Shown here in pieces: positions 31,346 through 41,678 of a stretch of DNA of 64,000 nucleotides. The notes beneath the pieces are model-generated. The model made no database searches, was not told the origin of the DNA, and saw nothing but the letters and a program-made list of their open reading frames with translations. The stretch's first letter is position 1, and each line of letters opens with the position of its first letter. Made by a program: the position numbers and the translations under genes. Origin of the DNA: an uncultured Treponema sp. (GTDB taxonomy: Bacteria > Spirochaetota > Spirochaetia > Treponematales > Treponemataceae); NCBI GenBank assembly GCA_946186185.1, contig CAMHMJ010000002.1, positions 106,432 to 170,431 on the forward strand. Reading direction: 5' to 3'.

Positions 31346-34081
31346 TTAGATTTTTGCAGGACGAATATCTTTAACTTCGTAATTATACTTGTATTCGTTA
31401 ATCTTGAAGCTTACTTTTTCGCCTACTTTGTAGTCCATAAGTGCATTTCCAAACGGAGCCATATAAGAAATAATGTGGTTGTCCGGATCTGATTCCCATG
31501 GTCCAAGAATTGTGTATTCTTCTGTCTTTCCGCTGTCTGTGTTCAACAGGGTAACGGTTGTAGCAAAAGAAATGATTGCAGTTGTAATTGTAGTAGGGTC
31601 GAACACGATTGCGCGGTTCAATTCTGCCTGAATGCGTTTCAAATCGTTGTTCAGCTTGTGCTGGTGTTCCTTTGCAGCCTTGTATTCCTGGTTTTCCTTC
31701 AAGTCGCCTTTTTCTCGGGCTTCTTCGATTTCTTTTGCGTTTGCAGGAATTTCAACAGTCTGAATCTGTTCAAGCTGCTTTTTCTTTTCTTCCATCTTCT
31801 GAGCTGTAACAAGCATTCCCTTTGGTGCGTTTGATTTTTCCTGAGTTGAAGTCTGGAACTTGAAGTTCGGATATTTCTCAAGAATCTTGTTACGCATCTG
31901 AGCCTTGTATGACGGGTCAATGTCCTGAAGGTCATCAATGAGGGTGTACATTCGTTTTACAGTTTCTTCATCATTTTCGAACATGTATGTAAGAAGTGTG
32001 TCGTCCTTGAAAAGAAGCTGTGTTGCGTTCTTGTTAATCTTCTTGTTTTCAGTTGTGTTTACATGGTTGTTGATTTCACGGAATGTAAGTTCAATCAGCT
32101 GAATCAAGGTAATAAGCTGTTTTTCGTATGGAACCTTTGCATCCAGGAACCAGGTTTCCTTTGATTCACCGTTCTTTTCTTTAAGTCCTTCGTTGAAGAA
32201 CCAGATTACGGCATTTCTGAAATCCTTTGGATTGTCAAAGCAGTCATTGATAAGCTTGTATACCTTGTCAATCTGTCCTGCATTGATAAGAATCTTAATC
32301 ATGTCCCCTGAAAGTACTGTAGGGAAGAGGCGGATATATTCTTCAGTCCAGTCCGGAAGCATTCTGATTGAAGAAAGGTAGTCTGAACGAAGGGATGTAT
32401 TCTTTGTGTCCTTCAAAAGGTTGTACATTTCACGAGGATCAGAAATCTTTTCATAAATTTCCTGAAATGTGCACTTTGTAGGGTTTGAAAGCTGTCTGAT
32501 TTTTCCGGTGATGTTCTGAACTACAAGGTAGCTTGCAAGAAGCTGTTCGTTGATTTTTACAGAGAAGTCCTGGTTATCCAATGTCTTAACATAAGCTGTA
32601 AAGTAGTTGAACATTTCGGCAAACATTTCGCTGGTTTTGTCTGTTTCGTCAGATTCAACATAGCGCATCAGGGTATCGATGCGGGCAAAGAACTGTTTCT
32701 GAGCCTTGAATTCGTTTGCAAGCTTTTCTTCCTTGCTGATTTCGTGGTCGCGAACAGTGTACATTGAAATGTCGTTCGGGTTTACACCGAAGTTTGCGTC
32801 TGTTTCAAGAATTTTCTTTGCAGCGGTGTTCCATGCTGTCCATTCGTTTACGCTCAAAACTGAAGGAACAAGTTCTGCCTTGATTTTCTTGAAGTCACAT
32901 GAATTGTTAAAGCTCTTGATGATGGTCTTCAATGCCCATGTTTTGTCATTTTTTACCATTTCGTTAAGCTTTTCTTTCTTGTTGCTGGCCTTGATTACCC
33001 AGAAGTGGTCTTTTGCAAGAGGAACAAGGGCGTTGATTGCCATTTTCAATGACATTTCCTTTTCGCCGTTCTTTCCGAAGAAGATTGTAAGGTTGTCCTT
33101 GTTTACCTTGCGGATGATACCAACGCCCCATGAGCGGTGGAAAACAAAGCTCTTAACGTCGAAAGCAATGTGCTTTTCAAAATCGTTGATGGCTTCGAAT
33201 ACGTTTCTGAAGTTTGAAGTAAGGCTTGATGCCTTGATGTATTCTTCAAGGTGACTGTGTCCCTGGTAAAGTCCGCGGTAGCAGTCTGTGATTTCCTTTC
33301 TTGCCCAGAAGTCGTTCTGGTCGATGGAAAGTATTTCCTTTAAGAGATCGATGGCAATTTCCCATTTCTTGTTGTCTTTATACCAGTTGTAAAGTTCCTG
33401 AAGGAGAATGGCTGTTTTGTCGCTTCCGAGAGTTTTTGAAACCTTGCGTTTTACCAGCTGGAAGAAATCGATTTCTTCCGGAATGATCTGTACGAGTTTA
33501 GACCAGAGTTCCTTTGTCATCGGCATGTTTCCGATGTTTACATAGCGGAGAATGGCTTTTTTGTAGTATTCCTTTGCGCTTTCCATATCACCGGTCTGTT
33601 CGTAGTGATCTGCAAGGGCGCGGGCAATGTCTGCTTCTTCAAAGTCCAGCTTTACAATCTGAATGTAAAGGTCCCAGACCTTGTCGTTGTTCTGGCTTCT
33701 GTAAAGCTCTGCCAGGGTTCTTAAAGCGAATTTGTTGTTCGGATCTTCTTCAATGATGCTTGTACAAAGATATTCAACAACTGCTTCCTTGTGATTGTTC
33801 TGGAAAATTTCTACAAGTGAGATAAGACTTGTATTGTCCAGAGATTCTTCGTGAAGTGAAAGCATGCCTGAAAGGTAAAGGGCAATGATACTGTCCTTCT
33901 GACTTAAAAGCTTTTCATTAGAGAGCGCAAGAAGCTCGCGGGTGCAGTGCTCATTTTTTGCTTTTTCAACGATTCCAGCAAGCTCAATAAATTTCTCTTT
34001 CGAGTAATTTGAGATTGCAGCACGTGTCCATGTCTCTTCCTGAAGCATATCCTGCACGGATTTAATTAATTCTTCAGCCAT
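31346..34081 (-). CDS. greA: Spirochaete-type long GreA (transcript cleavage factor with N-terminal helical extension)
   Basis: A 911-residue protein. The last about 160 residues are GreA: the coiled-coil tip (EIEEAREKGDLKENQEYKAAKEHQ, with the acidic DLKEN motif that reaches the polymerase active site) and the FKBP-like C-domain (VTLLNTDSGKTEEYTILGPWESDP, SPFGNAL-like MAPFGNALMDYKVGEKV). The first about 750 residues are helical, TPR/HAT-like repeats. Spirochaetes are known to carry such large GreA proteins; the role of the extension is not known. SD AGGAG precedes ATG 34081. Confidence 0.92.
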   Translation of the reverse strand: MAEELIKSVQDMLQEETWTRAAISNYSKEKFIELAGIVEKAKNEHCTRELLALSNEKLLSQKDSIIALYLSGMLSLHEESLDNTSLISLVEIFQNNHKEAVVEYLCTSIIEEDPNNKFALRTLAELYRSQNNDKVWDLYIQIVKLDFEEADIARALADHYEQTGDMESAKEYYKKAILRYVNIGNMPMTKELWSKLVQIIPEEIDFFQLVKRKVSKTLGSDKTAILLQELYNWYKDNKKWEIAIDLLKEILSIDQNDFWARKEITDCYRGLYQGHSHLEEYIKASSLTSNFRNVFEAINDFEKHIAFDVKSFVFHRSWGVGIIRKVNKDNLTIFFGKNGEKEMSLKMAINALVPLAKDHFWVIKASNKKEKLNEMVKNDKTWALKTIIKSFNNSCDFKKIKAELVPSVLSVNEWTAWNTAAKKILETDANFGVNPNDISMYTVRDHEISKEEKLANEFKAQKQFFARIDTLMRYVESDETDKTSEMFAEMFNYFTAYVKTLDNQDFSVKINEQLLASYLVVQNITGKIRQLSNPTKCTFQEIYEKISDPREMYNLLKDTKNTSLRSDYLSSIRMLPDWTEEYIRLFPTVLSGDMIKILINAGQIDKVYKLINDCFDNPKDFRNAVIWFFNEGLKEKNGESKETWFLDAKVPYEKQLITLIQLIELTFREINNHVNTTENKKINKNATQLLFKDDTLLTYMFENDEETVKRMYTLIDDLQDIDPSYKAQMRNKILEKYPNFKFQTSTQEKSNAPKGMLVTAQKMEEKKKQLEQIQTVEIPANAKEIEEAREKGDLKENQEYKAAKEHQHKLNNDLKRIQAELNRAIVFDPTTITTAIISFATTVTLLNTDSGKTEEYTILGPWESDPDNHIISYMAPFGNALMDYKVGEKVSFKINEYKYNYEVKDIRPAKI

Positions 34082-34142
34082 AAAAAAACTCCTGGTAAAT
34101 TAAAATCTCTCTTATTTGAAAATACATTTCTACAAATCAGTT

Positions 34143-35072
34143 TTACTTCACGTATAGATTATAGACGTATGTATCTAATATTTTTATCTTCAGTAATATC
34201 TCATCAATCAGCTTGTCCTCTTTAACGGACTGGTAATAATCAATGAGCCAAAAATACAAGTTCAGAAGACGGGGCGTCTGGTATGGATTTGCTCTTGAAG
34301 GGTCTCTGATTTCCATTTCAAGGGCATATACATCCTGACGCAGCTTACTGATTTCCCGTGGCTTCATGGCGCGCTTTACATTGAAAACGCCCCATAGAAC
34401 TCCGTAAACAGGAATCCAGGCTTTTAATACGTCTCCCTTATATCCTTTTTCCTCTGTTTTTCTGATGAGCCTTGTTATAAGCTCTGAATCAAGAAAATCC
34501 AGATCTACTTTTTCGTAATCAATAAAAAATGCTTCCTTGAACAGTGCTTTTGAGGCTTTGTCGTTTCCGCATAAAGCATAGCAGTCTGCAAGGTCGGCGA
34601 TAACGGCTGCCTGTCCTCCCTGAAGCTTGTTTGCTTCCGTAAGAAGGCGGGCTGCATTGTCGTATTCCCCAAGCTTTTTGTAGCACAAACCGATTTTCCG
34701 TAAAATCTCGGCTTTAAGGCTTTCGTCCTTTTCGGCAAGAAGACTGTTGAAATTCTGCAGCGCGAGAGAAAAAACTCCCCTGCAGAGTGCATTCAGGGCC
34801 GGTTCGTAAATCCATTCGTTCTGTCTGAACACTACCAGAAAGTTTTTCCACTCAGAAAGAAGCCGTTCGCCTCTGTCAAAGGGACTGGAAATCTTAGTCG
34901 TGTTCAGTATTATTTCCTGCCAGTATATACAGCATTTTCCGGTAAAAATAAGTTCTTTGCTGTCCAGCTCGTAAATCAGGCTGTTATCCAGCACTTTTTT
35001 AGCCTGGATAGGGTTCCCTGCTTCAAGGAAGGAAAGAGCTTCTTTTAATCCTATTGCTGTATGGTTTTCCAT
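34143..35072 (-). CDS. TPR-repeat protein, function unknown
   Basis: A 309-residue helical protein with TPR-like units (KLGEYDNAARLLTEANKL, DLADCYALCGNDKASKALFKEAF). No signal peptide is visible, so it is probably cytoplasmic. It lies directly upstream of the greA gene on the same strand, with 61 nt between. An extended -10 TGT-TATAAT lies 13 nt before the ATG, giving a very short leader with no SD. It could partner the helical extension of GreA; this is only position-based. Confidence 0.6.
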   Translation of the reverse strand: MENHTAIGLKEALSFLEAGNPIQAKKVLDNSLIYELDSKELIFTGKCCIYWQEIILNTTKISSPFDRGERLLSEWKNFLVVFRQNEWIYEPALNALCRGVFSLALQNFNSLLAEKDESLKAEILRKIGLCYKKLGEYDNAARLLTEANKLQGGQAAVIADLADCYALCGNDKASKALFKEAFFIDYEKVDLDFLDSELITRLIRKTEEKGYKGDVLKAWIPVYGVLWGVFNVKRAMKPREISKLRQDVYALEMEIRDPSRANPYQTPRLLNLYFWLIDYYQSVKEDKLIDEILLKIKILDTYVYNLYVK

Positions 35073-35320
35073 AGTGCGTTCTTTAATTATAACAGATTGA
35101 AAATTTTAGTCAATGGATTTTTGTTAAAAATGGGGTAAAGTTTATACTCGCTTTATGTGAATCTGTCAAGATATTTTTTATAAAAGAAAAAACAAAATGT
35201 AATAAATTTTAGAAAAATTTTAGAACCGTGGAAGAGGAGGCTGGGAGTATCGGGTTATCCGTTATGACATCTCACTGCAGGAGTTCTTTGTTCTTTAGTC
35301 TTTGCTCAAAATGTTTTATA

Positions 35321-35355
35321 TTGCGGTTTGTACTTTTTTCTGCTATTATAGAAGA
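35321..35355 (+). promoter_or_regulatory. rpe promoter, leaderless arrangement
   Basis: TTGCGG (35321-35326), 17-bp spacer, extended -10 TGC-TATTAT (35341-35349), six bases to ATG 35356. No SD. The gap 35073-35320 shows no other gene. Confidence 0.7.
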
Positions 35356-35988
35356 ATGAATGATATAATGCTTGCACCATCTTTGCTTAGCGCTGATTTT
35401 TCTGATTTGAAAAGCGCGATTTCTTTGATTGAAAACAATGGGGGAAAGGTTGTTCATATTGATGTTATGGACGGAATCTTTGTTCCTCAGATTTCATACG
35501 GACAGCCGATAGTAAAAAGTATCCGGCCCCTTACAAAGCTTCCTTTTGATGTTCACCTTATGATTGAAAAGCCTGAAAATCATGTGGAAACCTTTGCTGA
35601 AAGCGGTGCCGACTGGATTACCTTTCACCACGAAGCCTGTGTTCATTCTCACCGGCTTGTTCAGAAAATTCACAGCCTTGGAAAAAAAGCCGGAGTTTCA
35701 ATTGTTCCTTCAACTCCGGTCAGCGCGATCCGCGAATTACTGGAATATGTAGACCTGGTTCTTGTAATGACGGTAAGCCCGGGATTTGGCGGACAGGCAT
35801 TGATTCCTTCCTGCGTTAAAAAAATTACGGAACTTAAAAAAATCCGTGAAGAAGAAGCTCTTGATTTTAAGATTTCAGTGGACGGCGGTGTAAATTCCCA
35901 GACCTTAGGGGATGTTGTAAAAGCCGGCGCTGATATTGTTGTTTCAGGTTCTTCATTCTTTAAAGGTGAACTTGCCTGGGAGAGATAG
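35356..35988 (+). CDS. rpe: Ribulose-phosphate 3-epimerase
   Basis: About 210 residues from ATG 35356 (MNDIMLAPSLLSADFSDLK), the standard N-terminus for this TIM-barrel enzyme of the pentose phosphate pathway. An upstream ATG (35302) overlaps the promoter and is rejected. Motifs are VVHIDVMDGIFVPQIS, FDVHLMIEKPE, DWITFHHEA, VLVMTVSPGFGGQALIP and ISVDGGVNSQT. The stop codon is four bases before the next ATG, so rpe heads a four-gene operon of envelope proteins. Confidence 0.96.
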   Translation: MNDIMLAPSLLSADFSDLKSAISLIENNGGKVVHIDVMDGIFVPQISYGQPIVKSIRPLTKLPFDVHLMIEKPENHVETFAESGADWITFHHEACVHSHRLVQKIHSLGKKAGVSIVPSTPVSAIRELLEYVDLVLVMTVSPGFGGQALIPSCVKKITELKKIREEEALDFKISVDGGVNSQTLGDVVKAGADIVVSGSSFFKGELAWER

Positions 35989-35992
35989 TGTA

Positions 35993-36919
35993 ATGGAAAG
36001 ACGTTTTTCAGCCCTTCTGGCACGCCTGATTTCAGTATTTTTTACGGTTTTTCTTTTTGTAAGTCTTCCGGCTTTCTCTCAGGTTTCTGAGCACAGCCTT
36101 GCTCAGGCTTCCTTTGTTCAGGGAACCACCGCCTTCAGGAAAGGAGAGTGGATGAGCGCCGTTTTTATGCTGCGCCGTGCTGTCAGTTATCCGGAAAATT
36201 ACAATCAGGATACCTGGTATATGCTGATTACCGCTGAAATGTATGCCGGCGAATACAAGACGGCCTTTCAGGACTGCGAGTCTTATCTCCGGAACTTTCC
36301 GGAAAGTCCATATACTTCTTACATAACCTATCATAAGGGCCGGGCGCTTTTCTGTATCGGTGAATACGAGCGTTCCGTCCTTCTTTTAAGTGATTTCTGC
36401 CATCTTTATCCGGAGCACGAAATGTATGCCGCAGCACTTTTCTGGATTGCGGAAGCCTTTTATGCCGGCTACAACTACGATGACGCAAAAATTCTTTATT
36501 CAAGAATTGTAAACGAGTACCCGGATGATGCAAAGGCGGCTCAGGCACAGTACCGCATTGAAACCATTGCCCAGAAAGCCCGGGAAGAAAAACTTCTGTA
36601 TCTCTTGAAGGAGACCGGCGAAGAGTATCTTGCTGCAAAAGAAGAATACGAACGCCAGTTAAAGCTTACCGGTTCTGAAAGTGCAGTAGACATTCGCCGC
36701 CGAATTATGGATTTGCAGCTTAAGAATTCAGAGCTTGAACGAAAGGTGAGCGAGCTTGAACGCCAGAAAGTAAATCTTGAATACGATTTAAGCGTAGAAA
36801 TGAGAAAGAATTCAAACGTAAAGTTTCAGAATGCAGATATGCTTCGTACATTAAAGGAAAAGGCTCAGGCAACTGAGGAGCTTTTGAACCAGAAGGAAAG
36901 AGAGGAGGCTAGAAAATGA
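35993..36919 (+). CDS. Periplasmic TPR protein, YbgF/CpoB-like
   Basis: About 308 residues from ATG 35993, which has the SD GGGAGAG; an upstream ATG inside rpe is rejected. Signal peptide MERRFSALLARLISVFFTVFLFVSLPAFS. TPR units follow (WMSAVFMLRRAV, YERSVLLLSDFCHLYPEHEM, YDDAKILYSRIVNEYPDDAKA), as in YbgF-type proteins. The C-terminal third is a coiled coil (LERKVSELERQKVNLEYDL). It overlaps the next gene by ATGA. A role in envelope assembly is inferred from the family form. Confidence 0.7.
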   Translation: MERRFSALLARLISVFFTVFLFVSLPAFSQVSEHSLAQASFVQGTTAFRKGEWMSAVFMLRRAVSYPENYNQDTWYMLITAEMYAGEYKTAFQDCESYLRNFPESPYTSYITYHKGRALFCIGEYERSVLLLSDFCHLYPEHEMYAAALFWIAEAFYAGYNYDDAKILYSRIVNEYPDDAKAAQAQYRIETIAQKAREEKLLYLLKETGEEYLAAKEEYERQLKLTGSESAVDIRRRIMDLQLKNSELERKVSELERQKVNLEYDLSVEMRKNSNVKFQNADMLRTLKEKAQATEELLNQKEREEARK

Positions 36920-38535
36920 AAAGACTTTTGAAATCTGCTGCTTTTTCTCTGCTGGTGGTTCTATTTTCTTCTTTTTTGTACGCAGCGCCTTCAAAGAAAA
37001 CTCAGAATTCTGAAAAGGTTCGGGTTGTAGAAGTTGTAAGTGACGAAGGCGCTTTTCAGGCAAAAAATGTTTCCAATACGGTAGGAAATGTTCGTGTTTC
37101 CCTGAAGGGCGGCGTTGGAAGCTTTCAGTTTTATACCCTGAACCGGGATAAGGTTGCCGTTCCTGTTCTTTCCGGCTACGATGAATCAACTTCTTCCTTC
37201 TTTTCTGTTCTTGTGGGAAAAAAGGACTATAAGCTTATCGATAATGCCGGAATCATTACCGGAACCAGAAAAAGCCAGCGGGGAACCCAGATTGTCTATG
37301 TAGTTCCCGGAGTTGCCCGTCTTTTTGTAAAATTCGACGCTTTCAGAAGTGACCCGGAAAAGCCGGAGGATATTCTTAAGGTTACCGCAATTTTAAAGAA
37401 CCGCTCCGGAAAGGAAGAGGTGTTTGCCCTTAAAAATGTTCTTGATACAGTTCTGGGGGAGCAGAGGGGCGTTCATTTTTCTACTGCTCAGGATATGGCA
37501 ATTAACAATGAAATGCAGTTCCGGAAAATGGAAAAAATCCGCTGGGTTAAATCTGAGAATACAAAGGCCTCCATGCAGATATTGCTGAATGGCGCAAATA
37601 TTACCTGTCCGGAGGTTGTTTCCCTTGCAAACAAGGATTTGGTTTCCCTTTCTTCCTGGGTTCCGACGGTTGTGCGCTCCAGAAGCTTTGACTCAGTTGT
37701 TTCCTATAATAACTCTGCAGTCTGCCTGAACTGGGAAAGCGTAACTCTGGCTCCTGATGGAGAAAAAACATTTATCTATTACATTGCCTTTGGAAACGAC
37801 GGAATGGCGCCCCGGGGCGATGAGTTTATTCAGGAGCTGGAACGCCAGATTCGGGAGCGGGGAGAAGAAAAGAAATATTCCGTTCGTGAGTTTGAAGAGC
37901 AGTATCAGGCGGCCCTTGCATACGCAAAGGTCGGAGATTATGAAAAAGCCTTTGATACGGTCATGAAACTCTGGCAGAACCCGGATAACAGAAACGACCG
38001 TCTTGAATCTCTTAAAAACTATATTGAATCGCAGGTTGACGCATCTTCGGCCGAGAAGTTTGAGTCTCAGATTGAAACCCTTACCACAAATTCAGAGCTG
38101 AACAAGGTTCCTGAAACTGAAAAAAATGATAAGTTTACCGTTTCCAGTTCGGATTCTTCGGCAAATATACCTTCTCAGACCCAGAAAATAAACGGTTCTG
38201 AAGTCGGAACAAAAGCAGAGGAGAAAAAAGAGGAGCCTCTGGAGCGCATTTCAGATAATTCCGGAAGCAGCGGGGGTAGTGCAGGAAAAGCTTCTGATGA
38301 TTCTCAGCTTTATACGGAACAGAAAACTCTTCCGCCTCGGGAAAAACCGTCGGACGTAGAGGCTCCGGAATTTAATCCGGATGAACTTCCGAAAGAAAAA
38401 CTGAATTTCAATTACGTTCAGGGACTTATAGACCGAATTTACTCCCTTGAATCAGAGGATGATCTGGACAGAACTGAGTTGATTCGTCTTAATGCAGAGC
38501 TTGACGCAATAATGAAAAAATTAAGAGAAATGTAA
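36916..38535 (+). CDS. Exported protein, function unknown (treponemal envelope operon)
   Basis: A 539-residue protein with signal peptide MKRLLKSAAFSLLVVLFSSFLYA. Residues about 35-310 form a beta-rich domain (GNVRVSLKGGVGSFQFYTLN, TFIYYIAFGND). A TPR-like helical region follows (EQYQAALAYAKVGDYEKAFDTVMKLW). A Ser/Glu/Lys-rich disordered linker (about 395-485) and a C-terminal helix end the protein. It is not recognised as a known family. It overlaps the upstream TPR gene by four bases and abuts the next ATG, so the three proteins are made together. Confidence 0.65.
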   Translation: MKRLLKSAAFSLLVVLFSSFLYAAPSKKTQNSEKVRVVEVVSDEGAFQAKNVSNTVGNVRVSLKGGVGSFQFYTLNRDKVAVPVLSGYDESTSSFFSVLVGKKDYKLIDNAGIITGTRKSQRGTQIVYVVPGVARLFVKFDAFRSDPEKPEDILKVTAILKNRSGKEEVFALKNVLDTVLGEQRGVHFSTAQDMAINNEMQFRKMEKIRWVKSENTKASMQILLNGANITCPEVVSLANKDLVSLSSWVPTVVRSRSFDSVVSYNNSAVCLNWESVTLAPDGEKTFIYYIAFGNDGMAPRGDEFIQELERQIRERGEEKKYSVREFEEQYQAALAYAKVGDYEKAFDTVMKLWQNPDNRNDRLESLKNYIESQVDASSAEKFESQIETLTTNSELNKVPETEKNDKFTVSSSDSSANIPSQTQKINGSEVGTKAEEKKEEPLERISDNSGSSGGSAGKASDDSQLYTEQKTLPPREKPSDVEAPEFNPDELPKEKLNFNYVQGLIDRIYSLESEDDLDRTELIRLNAELDAIMKKLREM

Positions 38536-39642
38536 ATGGCAAAGGACGCTATTGAATCTGCCCGCTATTTTTTACGGCACAGACAGTTTGCAAAGGCTAT
38601 AAATGTTCTTGAGGGGCGCTCTCAGTTCTATGATGCGAATGCCCTCTACTTTGTGCTTTTGGGAACCGCCTATCTTTATGCCGGAGATACGGGCTCAGCA
38701 ACCATAAATTACTCAAAAGCTCGTAAATTGAGCCTTACTGATTCTAATCTTCTTTTGGGTCAGGCTGCAATTTTCCTGCGCCGTGGGGATACGGACAGAG
38801 CTATAAGCTATTATATCGAAATTCTCAATAACGATCCTTCCAACAAGGTTGCCCTCAGGGCGATGGAGTTTGTAAGAACCCGGGGTGATTTTGATACCAT
38901 TTGCCGCTGGACTGATACCGGGAAAATCGAGGCGTTCTATCCTCCGATTGGTTTTAACGTTTCAAAAATACTTGGTTTTGCCTTCCCGGCAGTTGCCTGT
39001 ATTTTAGGCTGCGTTCTTGCATTTAAAGCAATTGAATTGAACCGGCCGGGAAAAGGAAACCGCGCCGATCTTTCTTCACTTATGCTGACTGTGGAAGACA
39101 GGAATCAGCTTCAGGAAACGGATCTTGCTTCCGGGGCTTTTAACTATCTTCTTTCCTCCAAGGAAATTTCTTCCTGCTATGACCGTGCACAGCGTTACTT
39201 CCAGGAGTACCGGGACAATATGTGCCAGATTGAAATAAACCGGCTTTTATCCTCAAATGCCTCCGTTCAGGTAAAGACAAAGGCCCGGACTCTGATGAGT
39301 TATCTGGATGCTCCTTCCTTTGATACTATAAAGGATTCTCCGTCTTACAGACAGGTTGAAAAGGAAACTCCGCTTTATCTGGACTGCTGGGTTTCCTGGT
39401 CCGGCCGGGTTTCAAATGTTGAAAATACAAATGGAGTCTATACGGCAGATTTTCTGGTGGGCTACGAAAACATGGAAAAAGTTGACGGAATTGTCCGCCT
39501 GAAATTTGTTGCCGCTCCGGAAATTGCCCTTGATAAGCCAGTAACTGTGCTTGCCCAGATTTCTACGGAAGAGGGAAAGCTTCTTTTAAAAGGAAGAAGC
39601 GTTTATCAGAGCGTAAAAAACAACGTGGCTGAAGGAATGTAG
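38536..39642 (+). CDS. TPR membrane protein with OB-fold-like C-terminal domain
   Basis: A 368-residue protein starting on the base after the upstream stop codon. Residues about 1-125 are TPR repeats (ARYFLRHRQFAKAINVLEG, GTAYLYAGDTGSATINYSKA, RGDTDRAISYYIEILNNDPS). A single membrane segment lies at about 138-162 (VSKILGFAFPAVACILGCVLAF). The C-terminal part (YLDCWVSWSGRVSNVENT, VTVLAQISTEEGKLLLKG) resembles a tRNA_anti-like OB fold. Function unknown. Confidence 0.65.
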   Translation: MAKDAIESARYFLRHRQFAKAINVLEGRSQFYDANALYFVLLGTAYLYAGDTGSATINYSKARKLSLTDSNLLLGQAAIFLRRGDTDRAISYYIEILNNDPSNKVALRAMEFVRTRGDFDTICRWTDTGKIEAFYPPIGFNVSKILGFAFPAVACILGCVLAFKAIELNRPGKGNRADLSSLMLTVEDRNQLQETDLASGAFNYLLSSKEISSCYDRAQRYFQEYRDNMCQIEINRLLSSNASVQVKTKARTLMSYLDAPSFDTIKDSPSYRQVEKETPLYLDCWVSWSGRVSNVENTNGVYTADFLVGYENMEKVDGIVRLKFVAAPEIALDKPVTVLAQISTEEGKLLLKGRSVYQSVKNNVAEGM

Positions 39643-39673
39643 TTTTCAGTCAGTGCTGAAGGTCTGATAGAAA

Positions 39674-39714
39674 GACTGATTGAAAGGCAGGCTGGCAGAC
39701 TGATTGAAAGGCAG
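39674..39714. repeat. 17-bp direct repeat upstream of recA
   Basis: GACTGATTGAAAGGCAG occurs at 39674-39690 and 39698-39714 (24-bp period), with a third degenerate copy just before. Confidence 0.85.
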
Positions 39715-39869
39715 CGTCATTTTTCGGCGTGTTATTTGAACTTGAAACAAAAAAAATACGAAAAAAAGTAATTTTTTTTGGAAAAAACGGTATTTTTTGC
39801 TATTTTTTTTACTATATATACTTTAGGGAAATAAAATTTTTCCATTATTAAAGTATTGGAGGTCTTTTT

Positions 39870-41003
39870 ATGGCTGATGTTTCTGTGGATAAGGCAGAAA
39901 AATTAAAGGCTCTTGAGGCTGCCCGGCTTCAGATTGAAAAACAGTACGGGCAGGGCTCTCTTATGAAGCTTGGAGAACAGCGCGATGCGGCAAGTATAGA
40001 TGTTGTTCCTTCCGGTTCTATTATGCTTGATGAAGCACTGGGTATCGGCGGTTATCCGAGGGGCCGTATTATTGAAATGTACGGACCTGAAAGCTCGGGA
40101 AAAACAACCCTTGCGCTTCATGCAATTGCAGAGGCTCAGAAGCTGGGTGGAATTGCCGCCTTCGTTGATGCCGAACATGCTCTTGATCCGGTTTATGCAA
40201 AAAATCTTGGTGTAAATATTGACGAACTCTGGCTTAGTCAGCCGGACAGCGGAGAACAGGCTCTTGAAATTACGGAAACTCTTGTCCGCTCAGGTTCTGT
40301 TGATATTATCGTAGTAGACTCAGTTGCAGCCCTTACACCTCAGAAGGAAATTGAAGGGGATATGGGTGACGCCCAGATGGGTATTCAGGCCCGTCTTATG
40401 AGCCAGGCTCTGCGAAAACTCACTGCCATCGTAGGAAAGTCAAACTGTATCATCATCTTTATTAACCAGATTCGAATGAAAATCGGCGTAATGTTCGGAA
40501 ATCCGGAGACAACAACCGGCGGTCAGGCGTTAAAGTTCTATACTTCTGTTCGACTTGAAATCCGCCGCATTGAATCAATCGACGGAAAAGGTGATGAGGA
40601 TGCCGTTGGTAACCGCGTTCGCGTAAAAATCGTAAAGAATAAGGTTGCGCCGCCATTCAGAAAAACCGAGCTTGATATCTACTTTGGTAAGGGTATTTCC
40701 CGCTGTGCAAGTATCCTGGATTCCGCTGTTAAGCACGGAATTATCGATAAGAAAGGTGCCTGGTTTACACAGGGAGATACAAAGGTTGGTCAGGGACATG
40801 AAAATGCCGTTGCTTTCCTTGAGCAGAATCCTGAATACACCAATGGAATTGAAAAACAGCTTCGTGAGCTTTTGTTCCCTGGTCAGGTTTTGCGCGATAA
40901 GGAAGGTAATGTAGTTGTGGGAGCTGCTTCTAAAGAAGAGAAAAAGGACTCTAAAAAGGCTTCTAAAGCTTCAGAAACCGACGACGGTCCTTCTCTGATA
41001 TAA
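39870..41003 (+). CDS. recA: Recombinase RecA
   Basis: A 377-residue strand-exchange protein. Walker A is [13 protein letters not shown], Walker B region [14 protein letters not shown], and L2 loop [26 protein letters not shown]. The C-terminal tail is Lys/Glu/Ser rich. A strong SD (GGAGG) precedes ATG 39870. The 227-bp upstream gap has an AT-rich promoter region (TATATA near 39812). No E. coli- or Bacillus-type LexA box could be seen, so SOS control is not evident. folK follows 16 nt later. Confidence 0.98.
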   Translation: MADVSVDKAEKLKALEAARLQIEKQYGQGSLMKLGEQRDAASIDVVPSGSIMLDEALGIGGYPRGRIIEMYGPESSGKTTLALHAIAEAQKLGGIAAFVDAEHALDPVYAKNLGVNIDELWLSQPDSGEQALEITETLVRSGSVDIIVVDSVAALTPQKEIEGDMGDAQMGIQARLMSQALRKLTAIVGKSNCIIIFINQIRMKIGVMFGNPETTTGGQALKFYTSVRLEIRRIESIDGKGDEDAVGNRVRVKIVKNKVAPPFRKTELDIYFGKGISRCASILDSAVKHGIIDKKGAWFTQGDTKVGQGHENAVAFLEQNPEYTNGIEKQLRELLFPGQVLRDKEGNVVVGAASKEEKKDSKKASKASETDDGPSLI

Positions 41004-41019
41004 GTTTTGAGGTGCGTAC

Positions 41020-41568
41020 ATGGAAGTTATTCTTGGTCTTGGCTCTAACTGCCCCTACAAAGGAAAAGGTTCTGTAGAACTCCTTTCTATTGCAGTAAAG
41101 CTCCTCTCTGATTTTGTTTCTGACATCAGGATTTCCTCTGTTTATGAAACAAAACCCATGTACGTTCTTTCTCAGGATAATTTTTTTAATGCCGTTCTGA
41201 GGGGAAATGTTTCTGAAAAGCTTTCCCCTCTGGCTCTTCTTGAAAAAATCCATCAGGTTGAAGCGTCCCTGGGCCGTGACAGGTCTAAGGAAATCCGTTT
41301 TGGCCCAAGAACAATCGATATTGATATCGAAAAACTGGGAAACCTTCAGATGGATACAGAAATTCTTACAATACCGCACCCGCGGATAAAAGAAAGAGCA
41401 TTTGTTTTAATTCCTTTACTTGAGATTTTATCTGAATCTGCCGATGAAAAAATAAGGGAAAAGTGCAGAGTCTGGCTTTCTGAACTTCCTGATGAGGGAG
41501 TTGTAAAAAGCCCGGAGCAAATGCAGCTCTTGTTTTCAAACTGGAAAGAAGCGGACTGTTCTTTGTAA
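41020..41568 (+). CDS. folK: 2-amino-4-hydroxy-6-hydroxymethyldihydropteridine pyrophosphokinase (HPPK)
   Basis: A 182-residue folate-pathway enzyme that transfers pyrophosphate from ATP to the pterin. LGLGSN at the N-terminus, SSVYETKPMYV, NFFNAVLRGN, and FGPRTIDIDIEKLG (the family's GPRTLDLD metal site) and IPHPRIKERAFVLIPL are all present. SD GAGGTG. It probably shares a transcript with recA. No other folate gene is seen here. Confidence 0.93.
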   Translation: MEVILGLGSNCPYKGKGSVELLSIAVKLLSDFVSDIRISSVYETKPMYVLSQDNFFNAVLRGNVSEKLSPLALLEKIHQVEASLGRDRSKEIRFGPRTIDIDIEKLGNLQMDTEILTIPHPRIKERAFVLIPLLEILSESADEKIREKCRVWLSELPDEGVVKSPEQMQLLFSNWKEADCSL

Positions 41569-41678
41569 GGCTTTGTAAATGACCGGTTATAGGGAAGCTT
41601 GCGTCTTGTCTTTCAAGGAGAGCGCTTTCTGTTCTGACCTTCAGCTTTTCCCAATAGAAAGAGAAACAGGCGGTTTTT